Assembly: GCF_001667145.1 (NCBI RefSeq)
Contig: NZ_LZIF01000005.1
Coordinates: 1-64,000, forward strand
Length of the DNA: 64,000 nucleotides
Source of the DNA: Mycobacterium sp. 852002-51971_SCH5477799-a
GTDB lineage: Bacteria; Actinomycetota; Actinomycetes; Mycobacteriales; Mycobacteriaceae
Direction of reading: 5' to 3'
The translations under genes and the position numbers were made by a program. Positions within the stretch are counted from its first letter, which is position 1, and every line of letters starts with the position of its first letter. The notes beneath the pieces were generated by a model. The model had not been told where the DNA came from. It ran no database searches and saw only the letters and a program-made list of their open reading frames with translations. Of this stretch, positions 1 to 9,511 are shown in pieces.

Positions 1-1600
1 GATAAGCCGCCCCGGTCTTCAACACCGCCAAAATCGCCGTGACCGCTTCGGTGGACCGCGAAAACACCAGCGCCACATACTGTCCCGGGACCGCACCGCG
101 GCCGGCCAACACATGTGCCACCCGATTCGACGCCTCATCGAGCTCGCGATAGGTCATCGAATCTTCGGCGCACACCACCGCCACCGCCTCCGGGGTGCGC
201 GCCACCTGCGCAGCGAACACCGCCGGAATCGACACCCCCGTACCCGCCCGACCCAACACCGCCCGATTACCAAACGCATCCAAGCGGGCGTGCTCACCGG
301 CGTCCAACACACCGATCGACGACAACAACCGCCTCGGATCGGCGGTCATCGCCGCCAACAGCCGCTCTAGCCGCTCGGCCAGGTCTCGCACGTCGCAATT
401 CGAAAAGAATTGACCGTCACCGACGGTGGTGAGAAAAAGCTGATCTTCATCCCGGAAAAAGACCAGACCAAAATGCAACGGGCCGGCATGGGTGAGGGTT
501 CCCGTTGTCGGAGCGCCGGCGAAATGTCCGGTGTGCGTCGCGGGAATTATGTTGACGGCTACCCGGTTCGACGCCTGCCCAGACCCGCCGAGACGTGTCT
601 TGTCATCAATAGCGTGCACCGGGAACCGCTGATGTTTTAGCGCTTCGCGCATTCGCGAGTCGACGACTTTACAAAAACTAGCGACCTGCGATTCCGGAGA
701 AGCTTTCAGTACCAGCGGAAGGAACCCGGAAACCATCCCGGGCACCGTCTGTGTTCTCGGATCAACACGCCTGCTCACCGGAAAGTCGAGGACCACCTCT
801 GGGCTCTCAGTATCGAACGCGCGTACCAAGAGGGCACAGGCCGCCGTAATTACTGACGATCGACGCACCCCTAAGGTTTGTGATAACGCTTGCACACCTG
901 CAACGAAAGAAGAGTCCAATTGAACCGGTTCGGAAGCCTCATCATCCCCGTCCACCGTTGAGTGTGCCGGTCGGTAGTTCGGTTCGGTTTCCGGCGGAAG
1001 ATTCCTCCTCCAATAAGCCTGGTCATCGATATAATCGCCGGACGCTTCGTATTCTAATTCGCAATCAATCAAGTCGCGTAGCGGTCCGAAAAGAGCAGCT
1101 GGGATCGGCTCACCTGCAGCCAATGCAGAATAGACGTTCGCTATGCGGTGACAGACAAAAGTGAGCGCGATTCCGTCGACCACTATATGGTGGCAACACG
1201 CGAATAAGTAGAATTCTTCGGCCCGGGTCTGAAACAATGCAAATTTGAATAGCGGACCGTCGAGCGGCATCAGCGTGCGTTGAATCGATGATGCAAGCCG
1301 ATAGGTGTCCTTTGCGGGATCCCGCGCACCAATGATGTTATAGCGAGCGACCTCAACATCTGGGTAGTCGACCAGCTTTTGGAAAACCCGGCCGTCCATT
1401 TCGAAAAAGGAAGCCCTAAGTGGTTCGGCCTCACGCAGCACGTAAACAATCGACTGCTGAAGCAAATCCGGGTCTACCGCGCCATCGATTCGCAGAAGTT
1501 CGCCCAGCTGCCACTTCGCGCCGAAGCGACCCGTTTTCTGCGCGAGCCAGATGTCTAGCTGTCCGCGCGTCAGCGGTAAGGCTCGGCCATCAAGTTGCAT
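1..1600 (-). CDS. Non-ribosomal peptide synthetase, N-terminal part (condensation domain plus start of adenylation domain)
   Basis: The reading frame opens with ATG at 1600 and stays open to the window edge, so about 533 residues are visible and the 3' part is missing. The protein starts MQLDGRALPLTRGQ, a usual beginning for a mycobacterial NRPS module. A condensation domain follows with the catalytic HHIVVDG motif (HHxxxDG) near residue 140. From about residue 440 an adenylation domain begins (SIPAVFAAQVARTPEAV, then ELDEASNRVAHVLA, ending at LKTGAAY). NRPSs assemble peptides in the cytosol from adenylated amino acids. A condensation domain at the very N-terminus suggests a subunit that accepts an acyl or peptidyl chain from an upstream partner or a fatty acid. 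The condensation half is visibly richer in A/T than the adenylation half. The product cannot be told from this part. Confidence 0.93.
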   Translation of the reverse strand, partial: MQLDGRALPLTRGQLDIWLAQKTGRFGAKWQLGELLRIDGAVDPDLLQQSIVYVLREAEPLRASFFEMDGRVFQKLVDYPDVEVARYNIIGARDPAKDTYRLASSIQRTLMPLDGPLFKFALFQTRAEEFYLFACCHHIVVDGIALTFVCHRIANVYSALAAGEPIPAALFGPLRDLIDCELEYEASGDYIDDQAYWRRNLPPETEPNYRPAHSTVDGDDEASEPVQLDSSFVAGVQALSQTLGVRRSSVITAACALLVRAFDTESPEVVLDFPVSRRVDPRTQTVPGMVSGFLPLVLKASPESQVASFCKVVDSRMREALKHQRFPVHAIDDKTRLGGSGQASNRVAVNIIPATHTGHFAGAPTTGTLTHAGPLHFGLVFFRDEDQLFLTTVGDGQFFSNCDVRDLAERLERLLAAMTADPRRLLSSIGVLDAGEHARLDAFGNRAVLGRAGTGVSIPAVFAAQVARTPEAVAVVCAEDSMTYRELDEASNRVAHVLAGRGAVPGQYVALVFSRSTEAVTAILAVLKTGAAY

Positions 1601-2996
1601 TCTTCTACCCCCGAAGATGAACTTCCCATTGCCTCGGCTCGCCGCCATCCGCCCCGCGCAGACATGAGTCGATTAGGGAAACCAACCCTACTGCTGCCCA
1701 ACGAGCTGGGTCCGGCGTTTCGGCAAAGTTCTGACAAGACTCTGAGGCTTCTGCCCAACTTATGCCGCGCCGTAGGAGTGAGCCGGTTACGCTTCCGTCA
1801 CTATGGATCTCGCGTTTCTCGATCTTGCGGCGGGCGACATCCGCCGGGCCCAAGGCTTCCCAAACTGCTGAACTATTCGGGGCTCGCCGGAGCTGCGTGC
1901 AACGCGCATGACCCTCGCTGACGAATCAGCAAACGCGCGCTGAGGAAAATCTCCAGCGCGCCAGTGGCGTCGCTGCGGTGCATTGCTCGGCAGCAGCCGC
2001 TGTTTGGAGCGGCGGCAAAATCGCTGGCCCCCACTTCACTTCACTCAGCCGTGCAGTCGCGTGCGCGGATACCGACCACAACCGCCCGCTGTGCGCGTCA
2101 ACTCGTCGCAGTGGGCACACTTCGCCGCCATACTTTACGCACGCCTAATTGGGCTGCCTGCGGCACTTTGTTCCTCACCGTGCAATCTCGGGCCCGCCTG
2201 GCGCGTCGGCCGGGCACCACGGGATTAGGCGACGCAAGTAAAACGGCTCCGTACGGCAAGTTGCCAATTCAGGTATACAGTCTGGCTGACGCAAAAGGAC
2301 GACATGGCAGCTTGGGCCGTGCAAAGCTCAATCTGACTAGGCGAAAGAACGCGACAGCGCCACGAAAGCGTAATCCCGACAGGGCTGCGTCAACGGCGCG
2401 ATGATTATTCGATAACTTGACGAATCACGCTGTCTTGGCGCTGGCAGAAAGACTGCCCAGGCCGTCGCGCAGCCGCGGCTCGTCACCGGATTCGGCAGCA
2501 GCGCCAGCCAATTTGCGACATTGTCAATTCGCCTTGTCGGCTGGAAGGCAGGGATTCCACGAGGGCGAACTGGAAGTTTGGCTATGCAGCCATTCGAACT
2601 TTGGGAGGGTGTTCGATAACGGGAAACCTGGGGTGAAACAAAGAGGGGACGTCGTCCAGCGCGGCGCCCAGCGCCCCGTGTTGGTACACATTGGACATGT
2701 GCCCAATAACTGCACCCGGGTCGGAGGGGCCATCCCCCGGCACTACTTACCGACGTAGCCCCACCGAAAACGGGAACAACTGCTCCGAGTCCGCTGCCTA
2801 ACGTGCCTGCAGGGATTGACTGCCCCGGTGCAACCGGACGCCCATTCGGACTTACTCGGTGACCCAGCATGTTTATCTGGCCAATTTCGCGGATAACAAC
2901 TCTTCAGATTCCGTAGGGTGCCCGCTAAGCCGACTCTCGCCGCTCTTGCAGAGTGGCAGTACATCACTGGACGACACAACGCGCGAAACGAGTCCG
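1601..2996. other. Gene-free stretch between NRPS and MFS exporter
   Basis: About 1.4 kb lies between the divergent NRPS and exporter genes. The open frames present here on both strands lack recognisable domains, mycobacterial codon bias or matching ribosome-binding sites. It must hold the NRPS promoter and may hold remnants of decayed genes. In M. tuberculosis the equivalent place upstream of Rv0756c carries PE/PPE and transposase-like genes, but I cannot read a clear remnant of those here. Confidence 0.6.
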
Positions 2997-4505
2997 ATGC
3001 CCGTCAAACCGACCACCGCAGGCCAGACCAACAAAGACTTCCCGACCAGGCTGCCGCCGCGCTGGTTTGTCGCCGCGGTTATCGCGATCGGCGGCATGCA
3101 GCTGATGGCCACGATGGACGGGATGATCGCGGTCGTCGCCCTCCCCAGGATCCAGAACGACCTGGGCCTGTCTGATGTCGGACGGAGCTGGGTGATCACC
3201 GGGTACGTACTGACCTTTGGCGGGCTGGTACTGCTGGGCGGTCGTCTCGGCGACACCATCGGGCGCAAGCGCGCCTTCATCATCGGCGTCGCGCTGTTCA
3301 CCATCGTCTCGGCGATTTGCGGCATCGCCTGGAACGGGGGCGTCCTCGTTTTGGCGCGGCTGCTGCAGGGCGTGTCCGCCGCGATCATCGCACCAACCGG
3401 GATGGCGCTGGTGGCAACCACTTTCGCGAAGGGGCCGTTGCGCAATACTGCGATGGCTGTGTTGGGCGCGATCGGCGGTCTCAGCTCGGTGCTGGGTCTG
3501 GTGGTGGGTGGCTTGCTCACCGAGGTGTCGTGGCGGTTGGTGTTTTTGGTGAACGTGCCGATCGGGCTGGTGGTGCTTTATCTGGCCTACACCGCGCTGC
3601 GGGAAACGCAAAAAGAGCGGACAAAGCTCGACGCGGCTGGGGCTGGGTTGGCGACGTTGGTCTTTACCGCGGCGGTGCTCGGCTTCTCGATGGGACCGGA
3701 GAAAGGCTGGCTGTCGCCGGTCACGATCGGTTCGGGTGTGGTGGCCCTGGGCGCTTTCATGGCGTTCGTGGTGGTGGAGCGCAGGGCAGAGAACCCGGTC
3801 GTGCCCTTCGGCTTGTTCTTCGATCGCAACCGGCTGGCCATGTTCGCGGCCATGTTTCTGGCCGGTGGGGTGATGTTCACCCTGACCCTGCTGATCGGCG
3901 TATATGTGCAGGACATCCTGGGCTACAGCACGCTGCGCGCGGGCGTGGCGTTCATCCCGTTCGCCGTCGCGGTGGGCGTCGGGGCGGGCGTGTCGTCGCG
4001 GTTGGTGATGTCGTTGCCGCCGCGGGTGGTGGTGATCTTCGGCGGCTTAGTCGTGCTGGGCGCGGTGCTGTACGCGTCGACGCTCCATCGGGGCGTACCG
4101 TACTTCCCGAATCTGGTGCTGCCCCTCGTCATCTCCGGTATCGGAATCGGCGTGATCAATGTGCCGCTCGCGCTTTCGCTGATCGCCAGCGTCGGTTTGG
4201 ACCAGATTGGGCCTATATCGGCGATCTCGCTCATGCTGTCCCGCCTCGGTGGGCCGATGGTGCTGGCCGTTATCCAGGGCGTCATCACGTGGCGCACGCT
4301 GCAACTCGGCGGCACCACCGGGCCAGTGAAGTCCATGAACGCCCCCCAGTTGCATGCGCTGGACCACGGCTACACCTACGGCCTGCAATGGCTGGCCGGC
4401 GTCGCCTTGCTGGTCTGTGGCGTGGCGCTGCTCATCGGCTACAGTGCCCAGCAGGTGGCGCATGCGGCGGAAGTCAAGAAGGCCTACGACGCGGGGGAAC
4501 TCTAG
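2997..4505 (+). CDS. MFS drug exporter, DHA2 (14-TM, EmrB/QacA) family
   Basis: A 502-residue integral membrane protein predicted to export drugs or a metabolite by proton antiport. Residues from about 20 to 490 are a series of hydrophobic helices. The MFS motif A variant GGRLGDTIGRKRAF follows the second or third helix, and motif C-like glycine-rich stretches (LGAIGGLSSVLGLVVGG) follow later. I chose ATG 2997 (MPVKPTTAGQ) because the family's charged N-terminal tail and first helix begin right after it; the frame is open 46 codons further up, but that part has no transporter character. It is divergent from the NRPS across 1.4 kb, so export of that peptide is possible but unproven. The substrate is unknown. 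Confidence 0.9.
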   Translation: MPVKPTTAGQTNKDFPTRLPPRWFVAAVIAIGGMQLMATMDGMIAVVALPRIQNDLGLSDVGRSWVITGYVLTFGGLVLLGGRLGDTIGRKRAFIIGVALFTIVSAICGIAWNGGVLVLARLLQGVSAAIIAPTGMALVATTFAKGPLRNTAMAVLGAIGGLSSVLGLVVGGLLTEVSWRLVFLVNVPIGLVVLYLAYTALRETQKERTKLDAAGAGLATLVFTAAVLGFSMGPEKGWLSPVTIGSGVVALGAFMAFVVVERRAENPVVPFGLFFDRNRLAMFAAMFLAGGVMFTLTLLIGVYVQDILGYSTLRAGVAFIPFAVAVGVGAGVSSRLVMSLPPRVVVIFGGLVVLGAVLYASTLHRGVPYFPNLVLPLVISGIGIGVINVPLALSLIASVGLDQIGPISAISLMLSRLGGPMVLAVIQGVITWRTLQLGGTTGPVKSMNAPQLHALDHGYTYGLQWLAGVALLVCGVALLIGYSAQQVAHAAEVKKAYDAGEL

Positions 4506-4652
4506 CTAAAGCAAAGGGGCGCAACGCCAAAGGCTAGGCCGTCGCTCAGTAATTCTGACAAGTAGCAAAGGTCCGTTGCCCGCCCATTGCGGCCAGCTCG
4601 GCTGCGCCACCTAGCCATAACGCTCGTGCGGTGCGGCGGCATATTCAGTGAG

Positions 4653-4724
4653 AGCCCCCTGTCAGGATTGAACTGACGACCGCTCGCTTACAAGGCGAGT
4701 GCTCTACCACTGAGCTAAGGAGGC
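4653..4724 (-). tRNA. tRNA-Thr (anticodon UGU)
   Basis: Read on the minus strand, this 72-nt stretch folds as a complete cloverleaf. The 7-bp acceptor stem pairs GCCTCCT with AGGGGGC, the D-loop is AGCTCAGTGGTAGAG, the anticodon stem ACTCGCC/GCGAG holds loop TTGTAAG with anticodon TGT, and the T-arm contains GTTCAATCC. The CCA end is not encoded. A tRNA-Thr (thrV) is also known near phoP in M. tuberculosis. Confidence 0.95.
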
Positions 4725-4752
4725 GGGGTAAAACCGGACCCAGCCTAATCGG

Positions 4753-5469
4753 TCATCGGTCGCTGTCGATCACACCGGCCGAGCGCACGGCGCGCGACGA
4801 CGGGCGCCGGCGGCCCGGCAGCGGAATCCGGTCGGCAATGTTGCTCAGCGGGTTGACCACCATGGTGAGCGCGATGACCGCGTCCTGCAGGGTGGCGATC
4901 GCGGGCTCGAGCGCTTCCATCCCGGGCGTCAGCCGAGCCAGGGTGTCGGCGACGTCGGCAAGCTGATCCAGCGGTCCGTTCTTTGCCGTCAACTTGTCGA
5001 TAAGCCCGCCCTCGCTGAGCAGCCGGTCGGCGAGGCCGTCCTCTGCCAGCAGCCGCTCGATCAGACCGTTTTCGGCGACCAGCTGATCGGCCAGCCCACC
5101 CGGCTGCAGGGTGCGCTGCAGGGCGCCACCCTCGGCGGTCAGGCGGTCCAGCAGGCCGCCTTCCGACGTCAGCATGTCGACCACCCCGCCCGGGCGCAGC
5201 AAGCGATCGATCGGGCCATCGGGGGCTACGGCCCGGCCTAGCGGCGCGTCATCGTCGAGCAGCCTGGCCAGTCGATTGGCCCGGACGATCGCGTCGTCGA
5301 TTCCGAGCATCGACGTCATCGCGGTGGTGCCGGCGGCCCCGCTCTCACCCACGGCCCGCTTCGCCACGCCGACGGCCGCGCTCGCCACGCTCAAACCCGC
5401 ATCCGCGGCGGCGAGTCCCACCCGGGCGGGCGCGGTCGCAGCCGACACGATGCTTTTGGTGAGGTTCAT
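4753..5469 (-). CDS. Decapeptide-repeat protein of unknown function (Rv0756c-like)
   Basis: A 238-residue protein with no recognised catalytic domain. Residues 1-45 are rich in Ala, Gly and Val with little charge, perhaps a surface or membrane-associating segment. Residues 85-174 consist of nine consecutive 10-residue repeats of the pattern G-L-x-D-R-L-L-x-E-G, for example GLLDRLTAEG, GLADQLVAEN, GLIERLLAED, GLADRLLSEG and GLIDKLTAKN. A hydrophobic stretch (about 187-207, ending VIALTMVVNPL) is followed by a basic tail (LPGRRRPSSR). It corresponds by position to Rv0756c, a conserved hypothetical next to phoPR. It is transcribed away from phoP across a 157-bp divergent promoter region. Structural, adaptor or membrane roles are all possible. 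Confidence 0.85.
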   Translation of the reverse strand: MNLTKSIVSAATAPARVGLAAADAGLSVASAAVGVAKRAVGESGAAGTTAMTSMLGIDDAIVRANRLARLLDDDAPLGRAVAPDGPIDRLLRPGGVVDMLTSEGGLLDRLTAEGGALQRTLQPGGLADQLVAENGLIERLLAEDGLADRLLSEGGLIDKLTAKNGPLDQLADVADTLARLTPGMEALEPAIATLQDAVIALTMVVNPLSNIADRIPLPGRRRPSSRAVRSAGVIDSDR

Positions 5470-5538
5470 TCCAAGAGTCTATTCACGACGCAAACCGAGC
5501 AAGGGCTTTACGTCCCAAGGCAATGCGATGACTCCTGG

Positions 5539-5556
5539 CAGACTACTATCAGTCTG
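5539..5556. promoter_or_regulatory. Inverted repeat upstream of phoP
   Basis: CAGACT-N6-AGTCTG is a perfect 6-bp inverted repeat, 70 nt upstream of the phoP start and in the shared region with the Rv0756c-like gene. PhoP is known to regulate its own promoter through direct-repeat boxes; this site is palindromic instead, so it may belong to another regulator. Chance occurrence is not excluded. Confidence 0.35.
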
Positions 5557-5626
5557 TTGGCACTGACCATTCAGGAAGCGCACAACCTTCACATAGCAAA
5601 CGCCAAGTAAGGGGCATGGGCATCTG

Positions 5627-6346
5627 ATGACATCGGCAACCCCCAGCGACACGAAATCCGAGGCTCGCGTCCTCGTGGTCGACGACGAAGCCAACATCGT
5701 CGAGCTGCTCTCGGTCAGCCTGAAATTCCAGGGATTCGAGGTCTACACCGCAACCAACGGCGCCCAGGCCCTCGATCGGGCACGCGAGGCGCGTCCCGAC
5801 GCGGTCATCCTCGACGTGATGATGCCGGGCATGGACGGCTTCGGGGTGCTGCGACGACTGCGCGCAGACGGCATCGACGCCCCCGCCCTGTTTTTGACCG
5901 CCCGGGATTCCCTGCAGGACAAGATCGCCGGCTTGACGCTGGGCGGCGATGACTATGTCACGAAGCCGTTCAGTCTCGAAGAGGTCGTCGCCCGGTTGCG
6001 GGTCATCCTTCGCCGCGCGGGCAAAGCCGGGGCCGAACCGCGCAGCGCGCGCCTGACCTTCGCCGACATTGAGCTCGACGAGGAAACGCACGAAGTGTGG
6101 AAGGCGGGTCAGCCGGTATCGCTGTCGCCGACCGAGTTCACGCTGCTGCGTTACTTTGTGATCAATGCCGGCACGGTGTTGAGCAAACCGAAGATCCTCG
6201 ACCACGTGTGGCGCTACGACTTCGGAGGTGACGTCAATGTCGTCGAGTCCTACGTGTCGTATCTGCGTCGCAAGATCGACACCGGGGAAAAGCGGCTGCT
6301 GCACACCCTGCGCGGAGTGGGTTACGTATTGCGGGAACCGCGCTGA
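5627..6346 (+). CDS. phoP: Response regulator PhoP (OmpR/PhoB family)
   Basis: A 239-residue DNA-binding response regulator of the PhoPR two-component system, which in pathogenic mycobacteria controls complex lipid synthesis, ESX-1 secretion-linked genes and acid adaptation. The receiver domain (about 14-130) has the acidic pair VVDDE, the phospho-acceptor Asp63 (ILDVMMPGMDG) and the Lys switch residue in YVTKPFSLEE. The winged-helix output domain follows (LSPTEFTLLRYF, then VNVVESYVSYLRRKID). It is almost identical to M. tuberculosis PhoP from residue 12 onward but has a slightly shorter N-terminus. An in-frame TAG a short way upstream, with no ATG, GTG or TTG in between, supports this start. 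phoR follows after 40 bp. Confidence 0.98.
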   Translation: MTSATPSDTKSEARVLVVDDEANIVELLSVSLKFQGFEVYTATNGAQALDRAREARPDAVILDVMMPGMDGFGVLRRLRADGIDAPALFLTARDSLQDKIAGLTLGGDDYVTKPFSLEEVVARLRVILRRAGKAGAEPRSARLTFADIELDEETHEVWKAGQPVSLSPTEFTLLRYFVINAGTVLSKPKILDHVWRYDFGGDVNVVESYVSYLRRKIDTGEKRLLHTLRGVGYVLREPR

Positions 6347-6386
6347 GCGGGCCCGCGGTGAGCAGCGGTAGCGAAGAAGTAGGTAG

Positions 6387-7829
6387 ATGGTCAGCAAGCC
6401 TTCACGTGGACTGCCCCTCCGGATAGGGCTCGTCGCCGCCACCCTGGCCCTGGTCGCCTGCGGCCTCGCCGTCTCCGGCGTCGCGGTGACGTCCATCCTG
6501 CGACACAGTCTGGTCAGCCGCATCGACTCCACGCTGCTCGACGCGTCCCGCGGCTGGGCGCAGGCCCCGCGGCGGCAATCGCCGCCGTCCTTCAACGGTC
6601 CCGACCCGGGCCGGCCGCCGTCGAAGTTCTACGTGCGTGGCGTCAGCACCGACGGCACCCCGTTCACGGCCATCAACGACCGCAACGCCGAACCGGCGCT
6701 ACCAGCCGACAACGACGTGGGCCCCAACCCGACGACGCTGCCGTCAGTGAACGGCTCAGACATTCAGTGGCGGGCCGTCTCGGTGCACGGTCCGCATGGG
6801 CTGACCACGGTCGCGATCGACCTGTCCGACGTCCAGCACACGCTCACCTCGCTGGTCTGGTTGCAGATGGGCATCGGCGTGGCGGTGCTGGCCGTGGTCG
6901 GGATCGCCAGCTTCGCGGTGGTGCAACGCAGCCTGCGGCCGCTGGTCGAGGTCGAGCGGACCGCCGCGGCGATCGCCTCCGGCCAGCTGGATCGCCGTGT
7001 GCCAGAACGAGATCCGCGCACCGAGGTGGGCCGGCTGTCGCAGGCGCTCAACGGGATGCTCGCGCAGATTCAGCAAGCGCTGGCGTCCTCGGAGTCCTCC
7101 GCCGAGAAGGCTCGCGGCTCCGAGGACCGGATGCGGCGGTTCATCACCGACGCCAGCCACGAACTGCGCACCCCGCTGACCACCATCCGCGGTTTCGCCG
7201 AGCTGTATCGGCAGGGCGCCGCCCGCGACGTCGCGATGCTGTTGTCGCGGATCGAAAGCGAGGCGTCCCGGATGGGCCTACTGGTCGACGACTTGCTGCT
7301 GCTGGCCCGCCTCGATGTGCAGCGCCCCCTCGAACACCATCGGGTGGATCTGCTGGCGCTGGCCAGCGATGCCGTGCACGACGGGCAGGCGATGGACCCC
7401 GGGCGCACCATCACCATGGAGGTCCTCGACGGGCCCGGCACCCCGGAGGTGCTCGGTGACGAGGCGCGGATCCGCCAGGTGTTGAGCAATTTGGTCGCCA
7501 ACGCTTTGCAGCACACCCCGGAAAGCGCCGACGTCACCGTGCGGGTGGGCACCGACGGCGACCACGCGGTGCTCGAAGTGGCGGACCAGGGTCCGGGCAT
7601 GAACCAGGAGGACGCCTCGCGCGTCTTCGAGCGGTTTTATCGGACCGACTCGTCGCGGGCGCGGGCCAGCGGCGGCACCGGCCTGGGGCTATCCATCGTC
7701 GAGTCGTTGGTGCGTGCGCACGGCGGTGTTGTCAGCGTGACCACCGCGCCCGGCGAGGGCTGCCGTTTCCGGGTGATGCTGCCCCGCATCAGTGACGTGC
7801 CGACGCACGAGCCGGTTCACGCCAACTGA
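6387..7829 (+). CDS. phoR: Sensor histidine kinase PhoR
   Basis: A 480-residue membrane sensor kinase, partner of PhoP. A first membrane helix (about 11-36) is followed by an extracytoplasmic sensor loop rich in Pro and Arg. A second helix (about 155-178) and a HAMP linker come next, then the DHp domain with phospho-acceptor His258 in [10 protein letters not shown]. The ATPase domain has the N box ([11 protein letters not shown]), G1 box (DQGPGM) and G2 box ([12 protein letters not shown]). Length matches M. tuberculosis PhoR (485 residues). It lies 40 bp after phoP in an operon. Its 3' end overlaps that of the convergent HIT gene by 13 nt. Confidence 0.97.
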   Translation: MVSKPSRGLPLRIGLVAATLALVACGLAVSGVAVTSILRHSLVSRIDSTLLDASRGWAQAPRRQSPPSFNGPDPGRPPSKFYVRGVSTDGTPFTAINDRNAEPALPADNDVGPNPTTLPSVNGSDIQWRAVSVHGPHGLTTVAIDLSDVQHTLTSLVWLQMGIGVAVLAVVGIASFAVVQRSLRPLVEVERTAAAIASGQLDRRVPERDPRTEVGRLSQALNGMLAQIQQALASSESSAEKARGSEDRMRRFITDASHELRTPLTTIRGFAELYRQGAARDVAMLLSRIESEASRMGLLVDDLLLLARLDVQRPLEHHRVDLLALASDAVHDGQAMDPGRTITMEVLDGPGTPEVLGDEARIRQVLSNLVANALQHTPESADVTVRVGTDGDHAVLEVADQGPGMNQEDASRVFERFYRTDSSRARASGGTGLGLSIVESLVRAHGGVVSVTTAPGEGCRFRVMLPRISDVPTHEPVHAN

Positions 7830-8221
7830 GCCAGCGCCGCCTTGATCCTGGCCTGGGCCTCGTCCAACGATTCCGCCGACGGGTTGCGGTCGACTCCTGC
7901 GAAGCCGAAGTCGCTGAGGCTGCGCGTGGGAAAGACGTGCACGTGCAGGTGCGGCACCTCGAGCCCGGCGATGATCAGGCCGGAGCGCTCGGTTCGGAAG
8001 GCCTTGCACACGGCCTTGCCGATCAACTGACTCACGGACATGACCCGGGCGAAGGCCGACCCGTCCACGTCCTGCCAGTTGTCGATCTCGGCGCGCGGCA
8101 CGACGAGCGTGTGCCCCTGCGTCATCGGCTCGATCGTCAGGAACGCGACGACGTCGTCGTCCTCGTAGACGAAGCGGCCGGGGAGTTCGCGGTTGATGAT
8201 CTTGGTGAAGATCGACGCCAT
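7817..8221 (-). CDS. HIT-family protein (Rv0759c-like)
   Basis: A 134-residue histidine-triad protein. The HIT motif appears as PHLHVHVFP (HxHxH), which in this family binds and hydrolyses nucleoside phosphate linkages such as AMP-lysine or AMP-NH2. The start MASIFTKII at 8221 fits the usual HIT beginning ([10 protein letters not shown]) and total length; the upstream extension of the frame does not look coding. The 3' end overlaps phoR by 13 nt in convergent orientation. The physiological substrate is unknown. Confidence 0.92.
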   Translation of the reverse strand: MASIFTKIINRELPGRFVYEDDDVVAFLTIEPMTQGHTLVVPRAEIDNWQDVDGSAFARVMSVSQLIGKAVCKAFRTERSGLIIAGLEVPHLHVHVFPTRSLSDFGFAGVDRNPSAESLDEAQARIKAALAQLA

Positions 8222-8379
8222 GGGCCCCAGCATAGGTGCGCCGACATTGCAGCAGCGGCTGTGGTCGCCCTCGCGCCACGCCGCGAAGCAACCTCGGTGA
8301 CCATACCGATGAGTTCGGCCGCCGTCTCGGGTCAATCCTGCGACGCCCCACAACGCGGATGTATTCAGGAGACCTCACC

Positions 8380-9036
8380 ATGTCACGAGTGCGCGTGCAC
8401 AACTTTTCGATTTCCCTCGACGGCTTCGGTACGGGTATCGGCCAAAGCATGGACGCGCCGTTCGGGCACGCCGGCGGACGGCTACACGAGTGGTTCTTCG
8501 CGACGCGGACCTTCCGCGCCATGCACGGCGAGTCGGGCGGGGCCACCGGCATCGACGACGCCTTGGCCAGCCAATGGGCGCCGGGCATCGGCGCCGAAAT
8601 CATGGGACGCAATAAGTTCGGGCCGCAGCGCGGACCATGGACCGGCCAAGACGGCGGCGAGGAATGGAAAGGCTGGTGGGGCTCCGAGCCGCCGTTTCAC
8701 ACACCGGTCTTCGTGCTCACCCACCACCCACGACCCCCGATCGAGATGGACGGTGGCACCACGTTCCACTTCATCGACGCCGGTCCCACGGAATCCCTTG
8801 AGATAGCCCGAAAAGCCGCCGGGGGCAGCGACATTCGCCTGGGCGGGGGACCGTCGAGCGTCCGCCAATTCCTCGAAGCCGATCTCGTCGACCACATGCA
8901 CATCGCGCTGGTGCCGATCATCTTGGGGCGCGGCGAGTCGTTGTGGACGGGGCTGGAGGGCCTCGAACAGCGATTCGACCTTGAGTCGGTGAGCAGCCCC
9001 AGCGGCGTCGTGCACCTGATCTTCACGCGCCGCTAG
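8380..9036 (+). CDS. Dihydrofolate reductase-like / RibD C-terminal domain protein
   Basis: A 218-residue protein of the DHFR/RibD-C fold, which binds NADPH and reduces pterin- or pyrimidine-like rings. It starts MSRVRVHNFSISLDG, matching the first beta strand of the family. Further signatures are IGAEIMGRNKFG and IRLGGGPSSVRQFLEADLVD, followed by LVPIILGRGESLW. A GGAGACC stretch precedes ATG 8380. Many actinobacteria carry such genes outside riboflavin operons, with no fixed role. I do not recall this gene at this place in M. tuberculosis, so it may be an insertion between the HIT gene and the cyp51 cluster. Confidence 0.87.
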   Translation: MSRVRVHNFSISLDGFGTGIGQSMDAPFGHAGGRLHEWFFATRTFRAMHGESGGATGIDDALASQWAPGIGAEIMGRNKFGPQRGPWTGQDGGEEWKGWWGSEPPFHTPVFVLTHHPRPPIEMDGGTTFHFIDAGPTESLEIARKAAGGSDIRLGGGPSSVRQFLEADLVDHMHIALVPIILGRGESLWTGLEGLEQRFDLESVSSPSGVVHLIFTRR

Positions 9037-9063
9037 GAAGATCGCCGTGGCTCGAGGGCCGGC

Positions 9064-9492
9064 TCAGTCCTGTTTGCCGAACTGCATCATGTCGAGGTTC
9101 CAGTAGCCGCGCATGTTGGTGATCAGGCCCGCGTCATTGACCTTGTAGGTGAACACGCCACGCACCGAGCTGGTGAAGCCGCCGTCGAACTTGCTGTTGA
9201 GCACCAGGATGTGGGCGATCTCGTCGGGCGAACTCGACGGGAAGGTCTCCTCGCAGGTGATGGAGAGTTGGTTGGCGGCGATGTTGGTGTCGAAGAACGC
9301 GCCGACGGCCTCCTTGCCGCGGACCCCGGTGCCGTCCGGGTTGGTGACGGACTTGCCGATCGGATCTTCGATGACGACGTCGTCGGACATCAGCGCCAGC
9401 CAGCCCGCCCGGTCGTGCGCCTGAACGCACCGCCACGATGACTGGGACGCGGCCAGGGCCGGGGATGCCTGGGCCTCTGCGGTTTCGGTCAT
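9064..9492 (-). CDS. NTF2/ketosteroid isomerase-like protein (Rv0760c-like)
   Basis: A 142-residue protein of the SnoaL/ketosteroid-isomerase fold. It contains WRCVQAHDRAGWLALMSDDVVIEDPIG split across the first helix and strand, KEAVGAFFDTNIAANQ, and the C-terminal strand GYWNLDMMQFGK. M. tuberculosis Rv0760c has this fold and binds steroid ligands. This is the last gene of the minus-strand cyp51 cluster, 19 bp after adhB. A role in binding or isomerising a sterol- or terpenoid-like intermediate is inferred from fold and neighbours. Confidence 0.9.
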   Translation of the reverse strand: MTETAEAQASPALAASQSSWRCVQAHDRAGWLALMSDDVVIEDPIGKSVTNPDGTGVRGKEAVGAFFDTNIAANQLSITCEETFPSSSPDEIAHILVLNSKFDGGFTSSVRGVFTYKVNDAGLITNMRGYWNLDMMQFGKQD

Positions 9493-9511
9493 TTTCTTAG
9501 CAGCCGCCGGT

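Noticed and set aside
1595..2404. Open frames on the plus strand after the NRPS start
   Set aside because: No domain, biased amino-acid make-up (many Arg, Ala and Ser) and no ribosome-binding site; they look like chance frames in GC-rich DNA.
2337..2870. 177-codon minus-strand frame with Gly/Ser-rich part
   Set aside because: A PE/PPE-like remnant was considered, but no PE/PPE motif could be read and codon use is not typical.
5600..5626. PhoP direct-repeat box before phoP
   Set aside because: Only TTCACATAGC resembles the known PhoP repeat and a second copy at the right spacing is missing.
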